DNA of 53,706 nucleotides from Bacteroides sp. (GCA_021771575.1 JAETOX010000009.1:1-53706); one strand, 5' to 3'. Positions 43,156-52,956 are shown, counted from the stretch's first letter. The notes: generated by a model not told the origin, from the sequence alone. Numbers and translations are program-made.

Positions 43156-43226
43156 ATTTTTTTCTAATACATGGTGTCCTCCGTTTTTGGATTCTATGTT
43201 AATTGTAATAAGAAAAAGCGTGATTT

Positions 43227-44399
43227 ATGGAAAAGAATCCGATTAGTTGGGAGATATTATTGAGAAGTGCTCGTGGAACATTGTCTTTTGAAGAAGAAAT
43301 TATTTTTCAAAAATGGTTGGCTTGTGATATACAGCATAAAGAATATTATGAGAGAATGTGTTTGGTTTGGTCGTCGGATGAGACCACTTGTGATTTGCAT
43401 ACCGATGTGACTCAAATGATGACTCGTTTTGACAATTATATTCGGGATGACCGACAAGTAAGACAGAAAAAAATGTGGAGTTATGTATATCGTTCGACAG
43501 CCTGTTTGTTGATTTTATTGACTGTGGGTGGAGGAATGGTGTTATTACAGAGAGAAAAAACGAGGATGAATATTGATAAGCAGGTTGCACAGTCCGTTTT
43601 TCCGGGTACAGGAAAAGCAATTATTCTTTTATCGAATGGCGAGCAAGTGGATATTAATTTATTGGCCGACTCTTTACCCTATCGGACAGAAGAATTTGCA
43701 ATTGAAAAAGATTCTGGAATAATAAACTACATAGAACAACAGGAAACCGATGTTGGATATCACACAATTATCATACCGAAAGGTGGAGAATATCAGGTGA
43801 AATTGAGTGATGGAACAAGGATTTGGTTGAATTCAGATTCGCAGTTGAAAATACCAATATCCTTTGTGAGAAATGAAAGAAGAGTTTTTTTATCGGGGGA
43901 AGCTTATTTCGAGGTGGTGAAAAATGACCCTAAATCTTTTATTGTCGAAACAGATTTAGGCCATATAAAAGTTTACGGTACGGAGTTTAATGTAAAGTGT
44001 TATTCCGATGAGGAGCAATTAAAAGCAACTTTAGTGGAAGGCGTCATTGCATTTAGTAACGATAATGTAGCAGAATTGAAGCTTCAGCCCGGCTATCGAT
44101 TGAGTCTCGTTGAAGGGAAAAGTGAACCTACTGTAGAAAAAGTAAAAATATATAATGAAATAGCCTGGAAAAATCAACGCTTTTGTTTTGAAAACAGAAC
44201 TTTGGAATCGATAGCTCGAGATATGGAAAGATGGTATAATGTAAAGATCGTTTTTGATGATCCGGCATTGAAACAGCTACAATTTTCAGGTTCTTTGAGT
44301 CGATATGATGAAATTGAAACTTTACTGCGCTTTTTTGAAGAAAGTGCAGATATTGGATTTTTACTTAGTGACCATACTATTACTGTGAAAAGAAAATAA
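43227..44399 (+). CDS. FecR-family anti-sigma factor
   Basis: The 390 residues have a cytoplasmic N-terminal sigma-binding segment (about 1-85), a single transmembrane helix (about 88-107), a periplasmic FecR domain (about 180-275: PKGGEYQVKLSDGTRIWLNSDSQL...VFLSGEAYFEV) and a C-terminal DUF4974-type domain (about 315-388). By family precedent it holds the ECF sigma factor until the N-terminal domain of the SusC transporter signals bound ligand. It is the first gene of the SusCD operon and lies 90 bases from the divergent sigma gene. Confidence 0.95.
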   Translation: MEKNPISWEILLRSARGTLSFEEEIIFQKWLACDIQHKEYYERMCLVWSSDETTCDLHTDVTQMMTRFDNYIRDDRQVRQKKMWSYVYRSTACLLILLTVGGGMVLLQREKTRMNIDKQVAQSVFPGTGKAIILLSNGEQVDINLLADSLPYRTEEFAIEKDSGIINYIEQQETDVGYHTIIIPKGGEYQVKLSDGTRIWLNSDSQLKIPISFVRNERRVFLSGEAYFEVVKNDPKSFIVETDLGHIKVYGTEFNVKCYSDEEQLKATLVEGVIAFSNDNVAELKLQPGYRLSLVEGKSEPTVEKVKIYNEIAWKNQRFCFENRTLESIARDMERWYNVKIVFDDPALKQLQFSGSLSRYDEIETLLRFFEESADIGFLLSDHTITVKRK

Positions 44400-44403
44400 A
44401 GAA

Positions 44404-44450
44404 ATAGAGAATGCTTCTGCAGTCGGCAAACTTTAGAGGGCATTCTCTAT
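44404..44450 (+). promoter_or_regulatory. 11-bp perfect stem-loop between fecR and susC
   Basis: ATAGAGAATGC (44404-44414) is inverted at 44440-44450 across a 25-base loop, starting 4 bases after the fecR stop. No T tract follows. It could set different mRNA levels for fecR and susC by processing or partial termination. Confidence 0.55.
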
Positions 44451-44487
44451 ACATTCATTAAATATTAACGAATTAATAAACAAATGT

Positions 44488-47400
44488 ATGAAAAAAAAAG
44501 CACCTGACAGGTATTTCTTGCCTGAATTCTTAAGAAAAATGTTGTCTGTAATACACTTTTTATTCATTTTTTCGTTGTCTTATGCAGCAACGGATAATGA
44601 TACAAAACTGGTAACATTTGCAGTGAAATCTGAAAATTTAAATGATGTTCTGATCAAATTTAAAGATCAGACTGGTGTGGATATCTTATTCAACAAACAA
44701 CTTATCGGAAACCGGAAATGTAACGATTTTGAAGTCGTAAATCAACCTGTTGAGGTGGTACTGGGGAAGATTTTGGAAGGTACGGGTTTTGGTTTTTCGA
44801 AAGTGGACGGAGTATATGTCATCAAAAAAATCGCAGAAAAAAATGTTCAACTAGCAGAGACTTTGTCAATTTCCGGTATAGTTGTCGATACGGATGGAGT
44901 CCCCTTGCCTGGGGTAACCGTTTTGGTTAAAGGGATTTCATTGGGTAGTGCAACCGATATAGAAGGTAAATTTAAATTGTCGCTTCCCTCACAAGAAAAT
45001 GTAGTCTTGGTATTTTCGTTTGTCGGCATGCAAACTAAAGAGGTCTCTTATAAAGGCGAATCTGAAATGAAAGTGATATTGAAAAACAATGTGACTGAAA
45101 TGGAACAGGTCGTCGTTACCGGTATTTTTACCCGTAAGGCAGAGAGCTATACGGGCGCTGCAACGACCATAAAAAAAGAGGAATTACAAAAAATGGGGAA
45201 TCAAAATGTTTTACAATCTTTGAAAAGTTTAGACCCTGCCTTTCATATCATAGAAAACAACGATTTTGGTTCGGACCCGAACAAAGCCCCTCAGATTCAA
45301 TTGCGCGGTCAACAATCCATGCCCGATATTAAAGGGACTTATAACGGAAATCCTAATCAACCGCTTTTTATTTTAGATGGTTTCGAAACCGATATTACAA
45401 CAGTTTACGATTTGGATATGAATCGGGTAGAAACTATTGTTCTGTTGAAAGATGCCGCAGCAAAAGCCATTTACGGAGCCAAAGCAGCCAATGGAGTAGT
45501 GGTTATCGAAACCCATCAACCGAAAGCTGGAAAGATGAGGATTTCGTACAAAGGAGATTTGAGTCTGACGGTTCCCGATCTGACAGGCTATAATCTTTGT
45601 GATGCTCGTGAAAAATATGAAGTAGACAAAGTACATGGGCGTTATTCAGATCCCTGGTTTTGGGAACAATACCTGAACAACATCAACTCGGAAATAGAAC
45701 GCGGAGTGAATACAGATTGGCTGGCCCAACCTTTGCGTACAGGTGTGGGACACCGGCATTCTCTTTATTTGGATGGAGGAGACGAGCATTTGCGCTATGG
45801 CGTGGACTTGCTTTATAATGAGATCAAAGGGGTCATGAAGAGGTCCGACCGGCAAACGATCACAGGAGGAATTACTTTAGCTTATCGCTATAAAGACCTG
45901 CTGTTCCGGAATCAGTTGAGTACCACCCTGAATCGCGCCAACGATTCTCCTTATGGCTCTTTTGTCGAATATGCAGAATTGAATCCCTATTGGACCCCTT
46001 ACAATAAAAACGGGGAGCTGAAGCAGATTGCCGGTTCAACCGGAGGCGGAGGCTTGACTGGAGTTACCCGCGGGAATCCTCTATGGAACGCTTCCATTGG
46101 TACTAAAAATTTCAGTAAATATACTGGTATCACCAACAATTTTTACATCGAATGGCAGGCATTGACCGCCTTGAAGTTTATCGGACGTTTGGGGGTATCG
46201 AAAACTCTCAACAATCGGGAAGATTTTTATCCGGCTGCACATACTAAATTCCTGGACTATTCAGAAGACAAATTTTTTGAAAAAGGCACCTATAGTAAAT
46301 CAGAGGGAGAAAGCAGCCATATTAATATGGATATAACAGCCAATTATTCTTTGTTGCTGAATAAACATCAACTTTTCCTGAACTTGAACTATAAAATGGA
46401 ACAAAATCGTTCTGAAGAAGTTGCTTTTACCATGGTCGGTTTTCCGAATGACAAGAACGGTTTTATCACTTCGGGGATTGGGTTCAACAAGGACGATTAT
46501 CCTCCTGTCGGCAATGAGTCCATTAGCCGGGAAATAGGTGTTTTGTCCGCTTTAAACTATTCGTATGACGATCGTTACTTGTCCGACTTATCCTATCGTG
46601 CCAGTGCTTCTTCCCGTTTTGGACAAGACAAACGGTGGGGCCAATTCTGGTCGGCTGGACTCGGCTGGAACTTTCATAAAGAACATTTCATGGAGCAGGC
46701 GGAATGGCTGAAGCAATTTAAATTGCGGGCCTCAACTGGTTATACCGGAGCACAGAATTTCAATCCTTATCAGGCATTGGCCATGTTCAGTTATCGTCAG
46801 ACCGAAGCCTATGACAACTGGATCGGTTCTCATTTAATGGCTCTGCCCAACGATGAGCTAAAATGGCAAAAAACACAGGACTATAACATCGGATTCGACC
46901 TGAATCTTTGGGGACGTTTGATGATTGTGTACGATTATTACATACAGCAAACCAAGGACCAGTTATTAGCCTTGACCATCCCGCCTTCCATGGGATTTAC
47001 CAGTTATATGGAAAATATCGGAAGTACAGAAAACAAAGGGATAGAATTGAAGCTGAATGCCCATTTGCTATATGATGTGGAAAACGACCGTTATTTGAGT
47101 ACTTCTTTCTCTATTGCTAAAAATACAAATAAGCTGAAGAGAATTTCGAATGCGTTGAGAAGTTATAACGACGAGGTGGATAGTGAAATATTAGATGGAA
47201 ATACTAACAGACCCCAGACTCGTTTTATCGAAGGTTCGTCTATGAATGCCATTTGGGCTGTACGCTCTCTGGGTATCGATCCGGCTACAGGAGATGAAAT
47301 TTTCCTGACAAAAGACGGAGAGACAACAACGGAGTGGAAAGCCGAAGACCAAGTGGTATGTGGCGACGCGATGCCCGAATGTTCGGGTACTTTCGGAATA

Positions 47401-47823
47401 AATATGGATTACCGGGGAATTTTCCTGAATATGTCTTTTTATTATCAATTTGGCGGTCAGATTTACAACCAGACCTTGGTTGACCGGGTAGAAAATGCGA
47501 ATGTCAGCTTAAATGTAGACAAACGAATTTATAATGCGGTATGGAAAAGGCCGGGAGACCGGGTCGATTTTTCCTATAATCCTTTTAAGATGACTAAGCC
47601 CAGTTCCCGTTTTGTGCAGGATTTGAATGAATTGCGCTTGTCGTCTTTGAATGTGGGATATGATTTCCGGCATTGTGCTTTCCTGAAAAAAAGTCGGTTA
47701 CAACAATTAAAGATCAGTTTTTACATGGACGATGTGTTCCGGGCTTCTACCGTGAAGACAGAACGTGGGTTGACTTATCCGTTTGCACGTACTTTTTCGT
47801 TTTCTTTACAAGCAACCTTTTAA
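44488..47823 (+). CDS. SusC/RagA-family TonB-dependent outer-membrane transporter with STN domain
   Basis: The 1111 residues have a signal peptide (about 1-37), an STN/secretin-like signalling domain (about 45-115: VTFAVKSENLNDVLIKFKDQTGVDILFN), a carboxypeptidase-regulatory-like domain (about 125-205: ISGIVVDTDGVPLPGVTV), a TonB box (EQVVVTG, about 210-216), a plug domain (about 220-345) and the 22-stranded barrel ending FSFSLQATF. The STN domain is what talks to FecR in the periplasm, matching the neighbouring regulators. SusD starts 3 bases after its stop. Substrate unknown; no glycan enzymes accompany it. Confidence 0.97.
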   Translation: MKKKAPDRYFLPEFLRKMLSVIHFLFIFSLSYAATDNDTKLVTFAVKSENLNDVLIKFKDQTGVDILFNKQLIGNRKCNDFEVVNQPVEVVLGKILEGTGFGFSKVDGVYVIKKIAEKNVQLAETLSISGIVVDTDGVPLPGVTVLVKGISLGSATDIEGKFKLSLPSQENVVLVFSFVGMQTKEVSYKGESEMKVILKNNVTEMEQVVVTGIFTRKAESYTGAATTIKKEELQKMGNQNVLQSLKSLDPAFHIIENNDFGSDPNKAPQIQLRGQQSMPDIKGTYNGNPNQPLFILDGFETDITTVYDLDMNRVETIVLLKDAAAKAIYGAKAANGVVVIETHQPKAGKMRISYKGDLSLTVPDLTGYNLCDAREKYEVDKVHGRYSDPWFWEQYLNNINSEIERGVNTDWLAQPLRTGVGHRHSLYLDGGDEHLRYGVDLLYNEIKGVMKRSDRQTITGGITLAYRYKDLLFRNQLSTTLNRANDSPYGSFVEYAELNPYWTPYNKNGELKQIAGSTGGGGLTGVTRGNPLWNASIGTKNFSKYTGITNNFYIEWQALTALKFIGRLGVSKTLNNREDFYPAAHTKFLDYSEDKFFEKGTYSKSEGESSHINMDITANYSLLLNKHQLFLNLNYKMEQNRSEEVAFTMVGFPNDKNGFITSGIGFNKDDYPPVGNESISREIGVLSALNYSYDDRYLSDLSYRASASSRFGQDKRWGQFWSAGLGWNFHKEHFMEQAEWLKQFKLRASTGYTGAQNFNPYQALAMFSYRQTEAYDNWIGSHLMALPNDELKWQKTQDYNIGFDLNLWGRLMIVYDYYIQQTKDQLLALTIPPSMGFTSYMENIGSTENKGIELKLNAHLLYDVENDRYLSTSFSIAKNTNKLKRISNALRSYNDEVDSEILDGNTNRPQTRFIEGSSMNAIWAVRSLGIDPATGDEIFLTKDGETTTEWKAEDQVVCGDAMPECSGTFGINMDYRGIFLNMSFYYQFGGQIYNQTLVDRVENANVSLNVDKRIYNAVWKRPGDRVDFSYNPFKMTKPSSRFVQDLNELRLSSLNVGYDFRHCAFLKKSRLQQLKISFYMDDVFRASTVKTERGLTYPFARTFSFSLQATF

Positions 47824-47826
47824 TCG

Positions 47827-49254
47827 ATGGATATAATGATACGAATACAAAAAATAAAAAATATACTCAGCATTTTGTTCTTTTCTCTACTGAGTGTTTC
47901 CTGTCAAGAATGGATGGATGTCAGTCCGAGTACAGAAATAAAATATGATGATTTGTTCAGTTATAAAAATGGCTTTAAAGACCAATTGACAGGAGTATAC
48001 ACGACTTTATGTTCGGAAAATCTTTATGGGGTAGAACTGAGTTTCGGTATGCTCGATGTACTGGGACAACAATATTATTTATGGACTCCTGCAAACGGAC
48101 CTTATTATAACCTTCATCGTTTTGAGTACGACACCCCAGATGTTGAAGCCTCTATTAATACGATTTGGACAGATATGTATAATACTGTTGCCAATGTCAA
48201 TATTTTGTTGCAAGGTATAGCAGAGCACCGCGGTGTGCTTGTAGAGGATGAAGAAAAAATTTACGAAGGGGAGGCTTATGCTTTGCGTGCTTTTCTGCAT
48301 TTCGACCTGCTTCGTCTGTTTGGTAAAAGTTATGTAAGCGGTACCGACGAAAAGGCAATTCCTTACGTGAAAGCGATTTCAAAAAAAGTCACTCCATTAT
48401 CCACCGTTTCGGAAGTTCTCGATTTAGTCATCGAAGATTTGGAGAAAGCAGCAGCCTTGTTGGAAGAAGATCCTATAAAGACTGGTCAGGCCACGACGTC
48501 TTTTCTGGGAACTCGCAGTTTTCATCTCAATTATTATGCAGTCCGGGAGTTGATGGCACGCGCTTACCTGTATAAAAACGATAAAGTGAATGCTTTGAAA
48601 AATGCACGGGAAGTGATTTTTTCGGGAAAATATCCGTGGGTGAGTAAAGGAGTAGTGGCTACCTCCGACCGCAAGGACCGTGACGGCATTTTTTCCCCGG
48701 AATGTATCTGGACGCTGAACAATACTCAATTGAAAACATTGTCGGAAAACTATTTCAAAGAGAGTGACAAAACGCTGTATTGCAAGAGTGATGTTATTGA
48801 TGAAATTTTTGAAAGCGAACTATATGGTGGTTCGGATTGGAGATACATTTATTACTTTGAGCGTCCCGCTTGGTATTGGCTAAGTAATAAGCTGTATCAG
48901 TATGTCACGTCCGATTATAACAACCGTCAACCCCTATTGCGGCTCAGCGAGATGTACCTGATCGCGGCAGAGTGTGCTACCTCTAAAAAAGAAGCGGTGG
49001 AGTATCTCAACACTTTACGCCGGCACAGGGGATTTGAAGAGGTGCATGATTTGAAAGAAAACATAACGGATGAAAATTTGCAGATGGCTATCAGAAAAGA
49101 ATACCGGAAAGAATTTATCGGCGAAGGACAATGGTTTTTTTATTGCAAACGCACAGAGCAGGCTGTTTTACCCAATATAACGGTGCCTTTCAGTAAAGCT
49201 TATTATGTCCTTCCTATGCCTGATCAGGAAAAAGAATATGGAAACAGAAATTAA
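47827..49254 (+). CDS. SusD/RagB-family nutrient-binding outer-membrane lipoprotein
   Basis: The 475 residues carry a lipoprotein signal (LLSVSC, Cys26), then the SusD N-terminal pattern WMDVSPSTEIKYDDLFSYKNGFKDQLTGVYTTL, a helical TPR-like core (GEAYALRAFLHFDLLRLFGK), and the C-terminal hallmark RLSEMYLIAAECA...LNTLRRHRG...RKEYRKEFIGEGQWFFYCKR. It forms the hinged lid on the SusC barrel. At 475 residues it is on the short side for glycan SusD proteins and typical of the type found with DUF4843 and PKD-like partners. Gap to DUF4843 is 9 bases. Confidence 0.96.
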   Translation: MDIMIRIQKIKNILSILFFSLLSVSCQEWMDVSPSTEIKYDDLFSYKNGFKDQLTGVYTTLCSENLYGVELSFGMLDVLGQQYYLWTPANGPYYNLHRFEYDTPDVEASINTIWTDMYNTVANVNILLQGIAEHRGVLVEDEEKIYEGEAYALRAFLHFDLLRLFGKSYVSGTDEKAIPYVKAISKKVTPLSTVSEVLDLVIEDLEKAAALLEEDPIKTGQATTSFLGTRSFHLNYYAVRELMARAYLYKNDKVNALKNAREVIFSGKYPWVSKGVVATSDRKDRDGIFSPECIWTLNNTQLKTLSENYFKESDKTLYCKSDVIDEIFESELYGGSDWRYIYYFERPAWYWLSNKLYQYVTSDYNNRQPLLRLSEMYLIAAECATSKKEAVEYLNTLRRHRGFEEVHDLKENITDENLQMAIRKEYRKEFIGEGQWFFYCKRTEQAVLPNITVPFSKAYYVLPMPDQEKEYGNRN

Positions 49255-49263
49255 AAAGGAAAA

Positions 49264-49959
49264 GTGATGAAACGATTTATACATAAATACAGTTTATTGT
49301 GCTTTGGTGTAGCAGCTATATGGTGTAGCAGTTGCTCAAAAAGCGGGTATGTACAGTACGATGCTAACTATGCTTCCCTGCGCTTTATCTATACCGCCCT
49401 AGGGAATGACAGTATCGTTTATTCATTCGCCCTGTATCCAGATAAGGAAGAGGATGTTGTGGAGATACCTTTTAAACTTGTCGGTTTAGTGTCTGGACAA
49501 AATCGTGGAGTAAAGGTTGAAGTCGTAAAAGAAGAAACTACAGCTAAAGAAAATGACAACTTTGTTATCGTAACCAGCGAACTTCCGGCCGACTCATTAA
49601 AAGCGACCTTAAAGATAAGGGTGAAAAAAACGCCGGATTTGGAAACCCGAGATTTGGATGTGAAGTTTCGTCTTGGTAGTAATGATTATTTTGCGGCAGC
49701 TCCCATCGATGAGAATATGTACCGGATTGTATTGACTAATCGTTTGGCAAACCCTAAAGGGTGGGCTTTCGGTGAATATAGTCGTGTAAAACATCAGTTT
49801 GTAATTCAGATTTTGGGAATTGCAACTGATTACGATAAGTGGACTCAGAGTGAAAAGATTCATTATACAAGTATACTGGTGGATGCATTGTATAAATACA
49901 ACAAGGCGCATCCGAGAAATCCCCTGACCGATGAAAACGGACTACTTGTAAGTTTTTGA
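49264..49959 (+). CDS. DUF4843 lipoprotein
   Basis: The 231 residues have a lipoprotein signal (CSSCSK, Cys24; the start could equally be the second ATG at 49267) and the family pattern SLRFIYTALGNDSIVYSFALYPD, VEIPFKLVGLVSG and ENDNFVIVTSELPADSLKATLKIRV, which suggest Ig-like beta domains. The C-terminal part contains GWAFGEYSRVKHQFV and a helical end. Members nearly always follow a SusC/SusD pair. Surface exposure and ligand contact are inferred from context only. Confidence 0.88.
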   Translation: MMKRFIHKYSLLCFGVAAIWCSSCSKSGYVQYDANYASLRFIYTALGNDSIVYSFALYPDKEEDVVEIPFKLVGLVSGQNRGVKVEVVKEETTAKENDNFVIVTSELPADSLKATLKIRVKKTPDLETRDLDVKFRLGSNDYFAAAPIDENMYRIVLTNRLANPKGWAFGEYSRVKHQFVIQILGIATDYDKWTQSEKIHYTSILVDALYKYNKAHPRNPLTDENGLLVSF

Positions 49960-49987
49960 TACTATGCTAATGATAAAAAATCATACT

Positions 49988-51520
49988 ATGAAAAAGATTA
50001 TAAATTTATTATTTATTATTCCTCTTTTAATTACTCTGGTCTCCTGCTATGATGACAAGGGGAATTATGACTATATAAATTTACCGGATATCACGATAAA
50101 AGCAAAAGATACGGTAAACGTAACCCAATTTCATACCTTAGAGCTTCCCGCAGATGTATATTTGGATGGTGAAGTAGAAATTGACTATGAATTCAGTTGG
50201 CGAATTTGGTCAAACAATATTGGCGGGGTCAACCAACAAAAAGTAATCGGAGACACTCAGAATTTGGTTTATAAAGTAACGGATGCCCCGGGAACTTATA
50301 CCTTGGTATTAACTGTCCGTAACAAAATTACGGATGTAAAAACCTATAAACAAATTCCCGTAGTCATATCTGGTAGTATTACCGAGGGCTGGATGGTTTT
50401 GCATGAAAAAGACAGGAAAAGCGATTTTGATTTGATTATGAGTCCGTATTTTTCCAACCGGGTAAGCACAGATGAAATTCTGCACAACTGTTATGAAGCT
50501 ATCAATGGCGAACCTTTAGTAGGACGCGGAGTTAAAATTGGCAGTTTTTTTGCTTTAGGACATTATCAGGAAGTCATTGTACTGACAGATAAAGATGGAG
50601 TGCGTTTGTCTGCGGTTACCATGCAAAAAACGTATGACATTTCTACTCTGATGTATGATATGTCTTCTTGGAAACCGGAAAATTATATTGCCTGGAGATA
50701 TGGATCAAGTCCGTGTACCTATGCTTTTGATGGAATAATTTCCGGTGGGCGTATTTATGAATATCAATCTATTCCGTCGAGCGATTTTCCGATTTATACC
50801 GAACCCATCATAAAAGACGGGACTTATAAAGCTTCGCCCTATGTTCCAAAATGGTATCCTGTATGGCTTTATCAGGGAGTTATCTATGACGAAGAAAATG
50901 GACGTTTTTTGAGTTTCAACGGAAATACATGGGTTTTGCAGAAATTGCCGGTCGCTACGGAAATACAACCGTTCGATTGGGGGAACATGCATGCCACTCT
51001 CCGTTATATGGAAACCGGATATAATAATTATGAATATGGATTATTTGAAGATTGGACGACGCATAAATTGACACTGTGTGTGTTCAATTTTATGGTTACA
51101 CCTAATATTGCTGTTGGAAAATACACGGCAGATAATTGTCCAGAATTGCAGGATGCCCGGTATTATGCAGTCGGTTCGTTGGGGCCAGTATTTTTGTATG
51201 CTACAGACCGGAATATATATCGGTATGATTATAGCAGCACAAACACGGGAGAGAAGATTTATACCTTGACTAATCCCGATGAAAATATAACGGGAATGAA
51301 AATATTCAAGCCTTGTATCGACCTTTATATTCCGAGCCATCCGTACAACAATAAAATATTGATTATTTCTACTTATAATACGAGTAAAGAAGAAGGAAAA
51401 ATTTATATGTACCATATTAATGAAACGAACGGGACAATTGATGTTTCTTCAGAAAAGACATTTGAAGGTTTCGGAGAAATCCTGGATATGGAATATAATT
51501 ATCCGAAATACGGTGTATAA
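49988..51520 (+). CDS. PKD-like family lipoprotein
   Basis: The 510 residues start with a clean lipoprotein signal when the ATG at 49988 is used (ITLVSC, Cys20); in-frame ATGs at 49964 and 49970 add eight or six polar residues. The mature protein opens with YDDKGNYDYINLPDI, typical of this family, then one or two PKD/Ig-like domains (about 25-130, ending YTLVLTVRNKITDVKTYK) and a larger beta-rich region (about 135-510), perhaps propeller-like. It is probably a cell-surface ligand-binding partner of SusC/SusD. The TlpA-type gene starts 1 base after its stop. Confidence 0.87.
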   Translation: MKKIINLLFIIPLLITLVSCYDDKGNYDYINLPDITIKAKDTVNVTQFHTLELPADVYLDGEVEIDYEFSWRIWSNNIGGVNQQKVIGDTQNLVYKVTDAPGTYTLVLTVRNKITDVKTYKQIPVVISGSITEGWMVLHEKDRKSDFDLIMSPYFSNRVSTDEILHNCYEAINGEPLVGRGVKIGSFFALGHYQEVIVLTDKDGVRLSAVTMQKTYDISTLMYDMSSWKPENYIAWRYGSSPCTYAFDGIISGGRIYEYQSIPSSDFPIYTEPIIKDGTYKASPYVPKWYPVWLYQGVIYDEENGRFLSFNGNTWVLQKLPVATEIQPFDWGNMHATLRYMETGYNNYEYGLFEDWTTHKLTLCVFNFMVTPNIAVGKYTADNCPELQDARYYAVGSLGPVFLYATDRNIYRYDYSSTNTGEKIYTLTNPDENITGMKIFKPCIDLYIPSHPYNNKILIISTYNTSKEEGKIYMYHINETNGTIDVSSEKTFEGFGEILDMEYNYPKYGV

Positions 51521-51521
51521 A

Positions 51522-52892
51522 ATGAATAGATATTTAAAAATAGGCTTTGTGCTTTCCTGCTGCTTGTGCTGGGAAGCACAAGCTTTCTCACAGGTGAAAG
51601 TCCGTTTCGGTGAAACTTTCAAGCAAGAAGAAATCCAGATTGAGTTCCAAGAACAGGTTTATAAGGTAAAATTGGACGAACTGGGGGCAGGGATGATAAA
51701 TGTTCCGGATTCTTTGTCTCCCGGATATGCTGTTTTATATGGTCCGCGCAGCATTTTTTCGTTTTATCTCGAACCGGGAAAACAGCAGGAAATCACTAAG
51801 TTGAGCGGCTCAAAAATTGAATTTGCCGGAGCAGCTAAAGCAATCAACATATATTTGAACAGTTTATTTTTAAACGATCGGAATCCGGGATATGAAAAAA
51901 GTGAAGAAGAATTCCTGGAAGCGTGGGAGCCGCTTCTCGGGAGGTTACTGTCCAATCTTGATTCCTTACCCTTGCCTGTAGATTTTAAGAAATTGGAACG
52001 TAGACGCCTGCATTACGTGGCTTGTAATTTATTATTGGATTATCCGTTCTGGCATGCCAGATTATTACGTCTGCAGATGTATATACCCGGAGAAAAGTAT
52101 TATCAGAAATTATTGGAACTGCTCCAGGAGGCCCCTTCTGCCTATGAGTTCGTGGAATACCGCCGATTTTTCAGAGATGGGATACAATCCTTGGCGGGAA
52201 AAGAAAAATCAGCAACAGGTAAACCTTTGGATAAATTAAAGTACGAACTGGACTACATATGTCGGAATATACAAGACGAAGAACTGGCGGGTTACTTGGT
52301 TGATGCCAGCATGTCTGGCTATATCATGTATTCCGGAGCAGAAGAAATGGGAGAATTTTTATCTCTTTATCGGGAAAAAGTGAAAGATGAGAAACAAAAA
52401 GCGGCATTTTTTCGGTTGTATGAACAATATACCCGTTTGGAAAAAGGTAGAAAAGCGCCTCATTTTTCTCTTTTGGATAAAGACGGGAACCGAAAGAATT
52501 TATCCGATTGGCTGGGTAATTATGTTTATATCGATGTCTGGGCCACCTGGTGCGGACCGTGTTGCCGCGAACTCCTGGCATTTCATAAATTAAAAGAGGA
52601 GTTTAAGGATAGGCCTATTTGTTTTGTGAGTATCTCTATCGATGCTGACGAGGCAGCTTGGAGAGCTGAGATAGAAAAAGACGGTCTGGATGTTATCCAA
52701 TTGAGGGCAAATAGAGAAGATACTTTTGTAAATGATTATAAGATTTCATTGATTCCCCGTTTTCTATTGATAGACCGGGAGGGAAAAATGCTGGATGCTC
52801 ATATGACACGTCCTTCAGATTTAAAAACGAGGGAAAGACTGATTACTTTATTGCTTGATGGTGACAGTGGACATGTCCGTCAGGTGGATTAA
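51522..52892 (+). CDS. TlpA-family thioredoxin-like protein of the SusCD operon
   Basis: The 456 residues start at 51522 (MNRYLKIGF), one base after the PKD-like stop. A longer frame from 51420 would overlap that gene by 101 bases and hide the signal peptide (about 1-25, EAQAFSQ). The N-terminal part (about 26-300) has a beta-rich DUF4369-like start and a long helical section. The thioredoxin fold (about 310-456) has WCGPC at 343-347, followed by another Cys (CCREL), and cis-Pro in SLIPRFLLID. It is probably a periplasmic thiol oxidoreductase acting on the imported ligand or on a transport partner. Last gene of the operon. Confidence 0.92.
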   Translation: MNRYLKIGFVLSCCLCWEAQAFSQVKVRFGETFKQEEIQIEFQEQVYKVKLDELGAGMINVPDSLSPGYAVLYGPRSIFSFYLEPGKQQEITKLSGSKIEFAGAAKAINIYLNSLFLNDRNPGYEKSEEEFLEAWEPLLGRLLSNLDSLPLPVDFKKLERRRLHYVACNLLLDYPFWHARLLRLQMYIPGEKYYQKLLELLQEAPSAYEFVEYRRFFRDGIQSLAGKEKSATGKPLDKLKYELDYICRNIQDEELAGYLVDASMSGYIMYSGAEEMGEFLSLYREKVKDEKQKAAFFRLYEQYTRLEKGRKAPHFSLLDKDGNRKNLSDWLGNYVYIDVWATWCGPCCRELLAFHKLKEEFKDRPICFVSISIDADEAAWRAEIEKDGLDVIQLRANREDTFVNDYKISLIPRFLLIDREGKMLDAHMTRPSDLKTRERLITLLLDGDSGHVRQVD

Positions 52893-52917
52893 TTACTGAT
52901 CCACTAATGTTTATGAT

Positions 52918-52956
52918 AAAAAAATACGGAATTTATGAACGAATTCCGTATTTTTT
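52918..52956 (+). terminator. Terminator of the fecR-SusCD operon
   Basis: AAAATACGGAATT (52921-52933) pairs with AATTCCGTATTTT (52942-52954) around an 8-base loop, followed by TT, 25 bases after the last gene. Flanking A and T runs extend the stem. Confidence 0.85.

Noticed and set aside
51420-51521. Upstream extension of the TlpA-type gene overlapping the PKD-like gene
   Set aside because: Using it would place about 34 residues before a clear signal peptide; the start at 51522 fits the signal and the 1-base gap.
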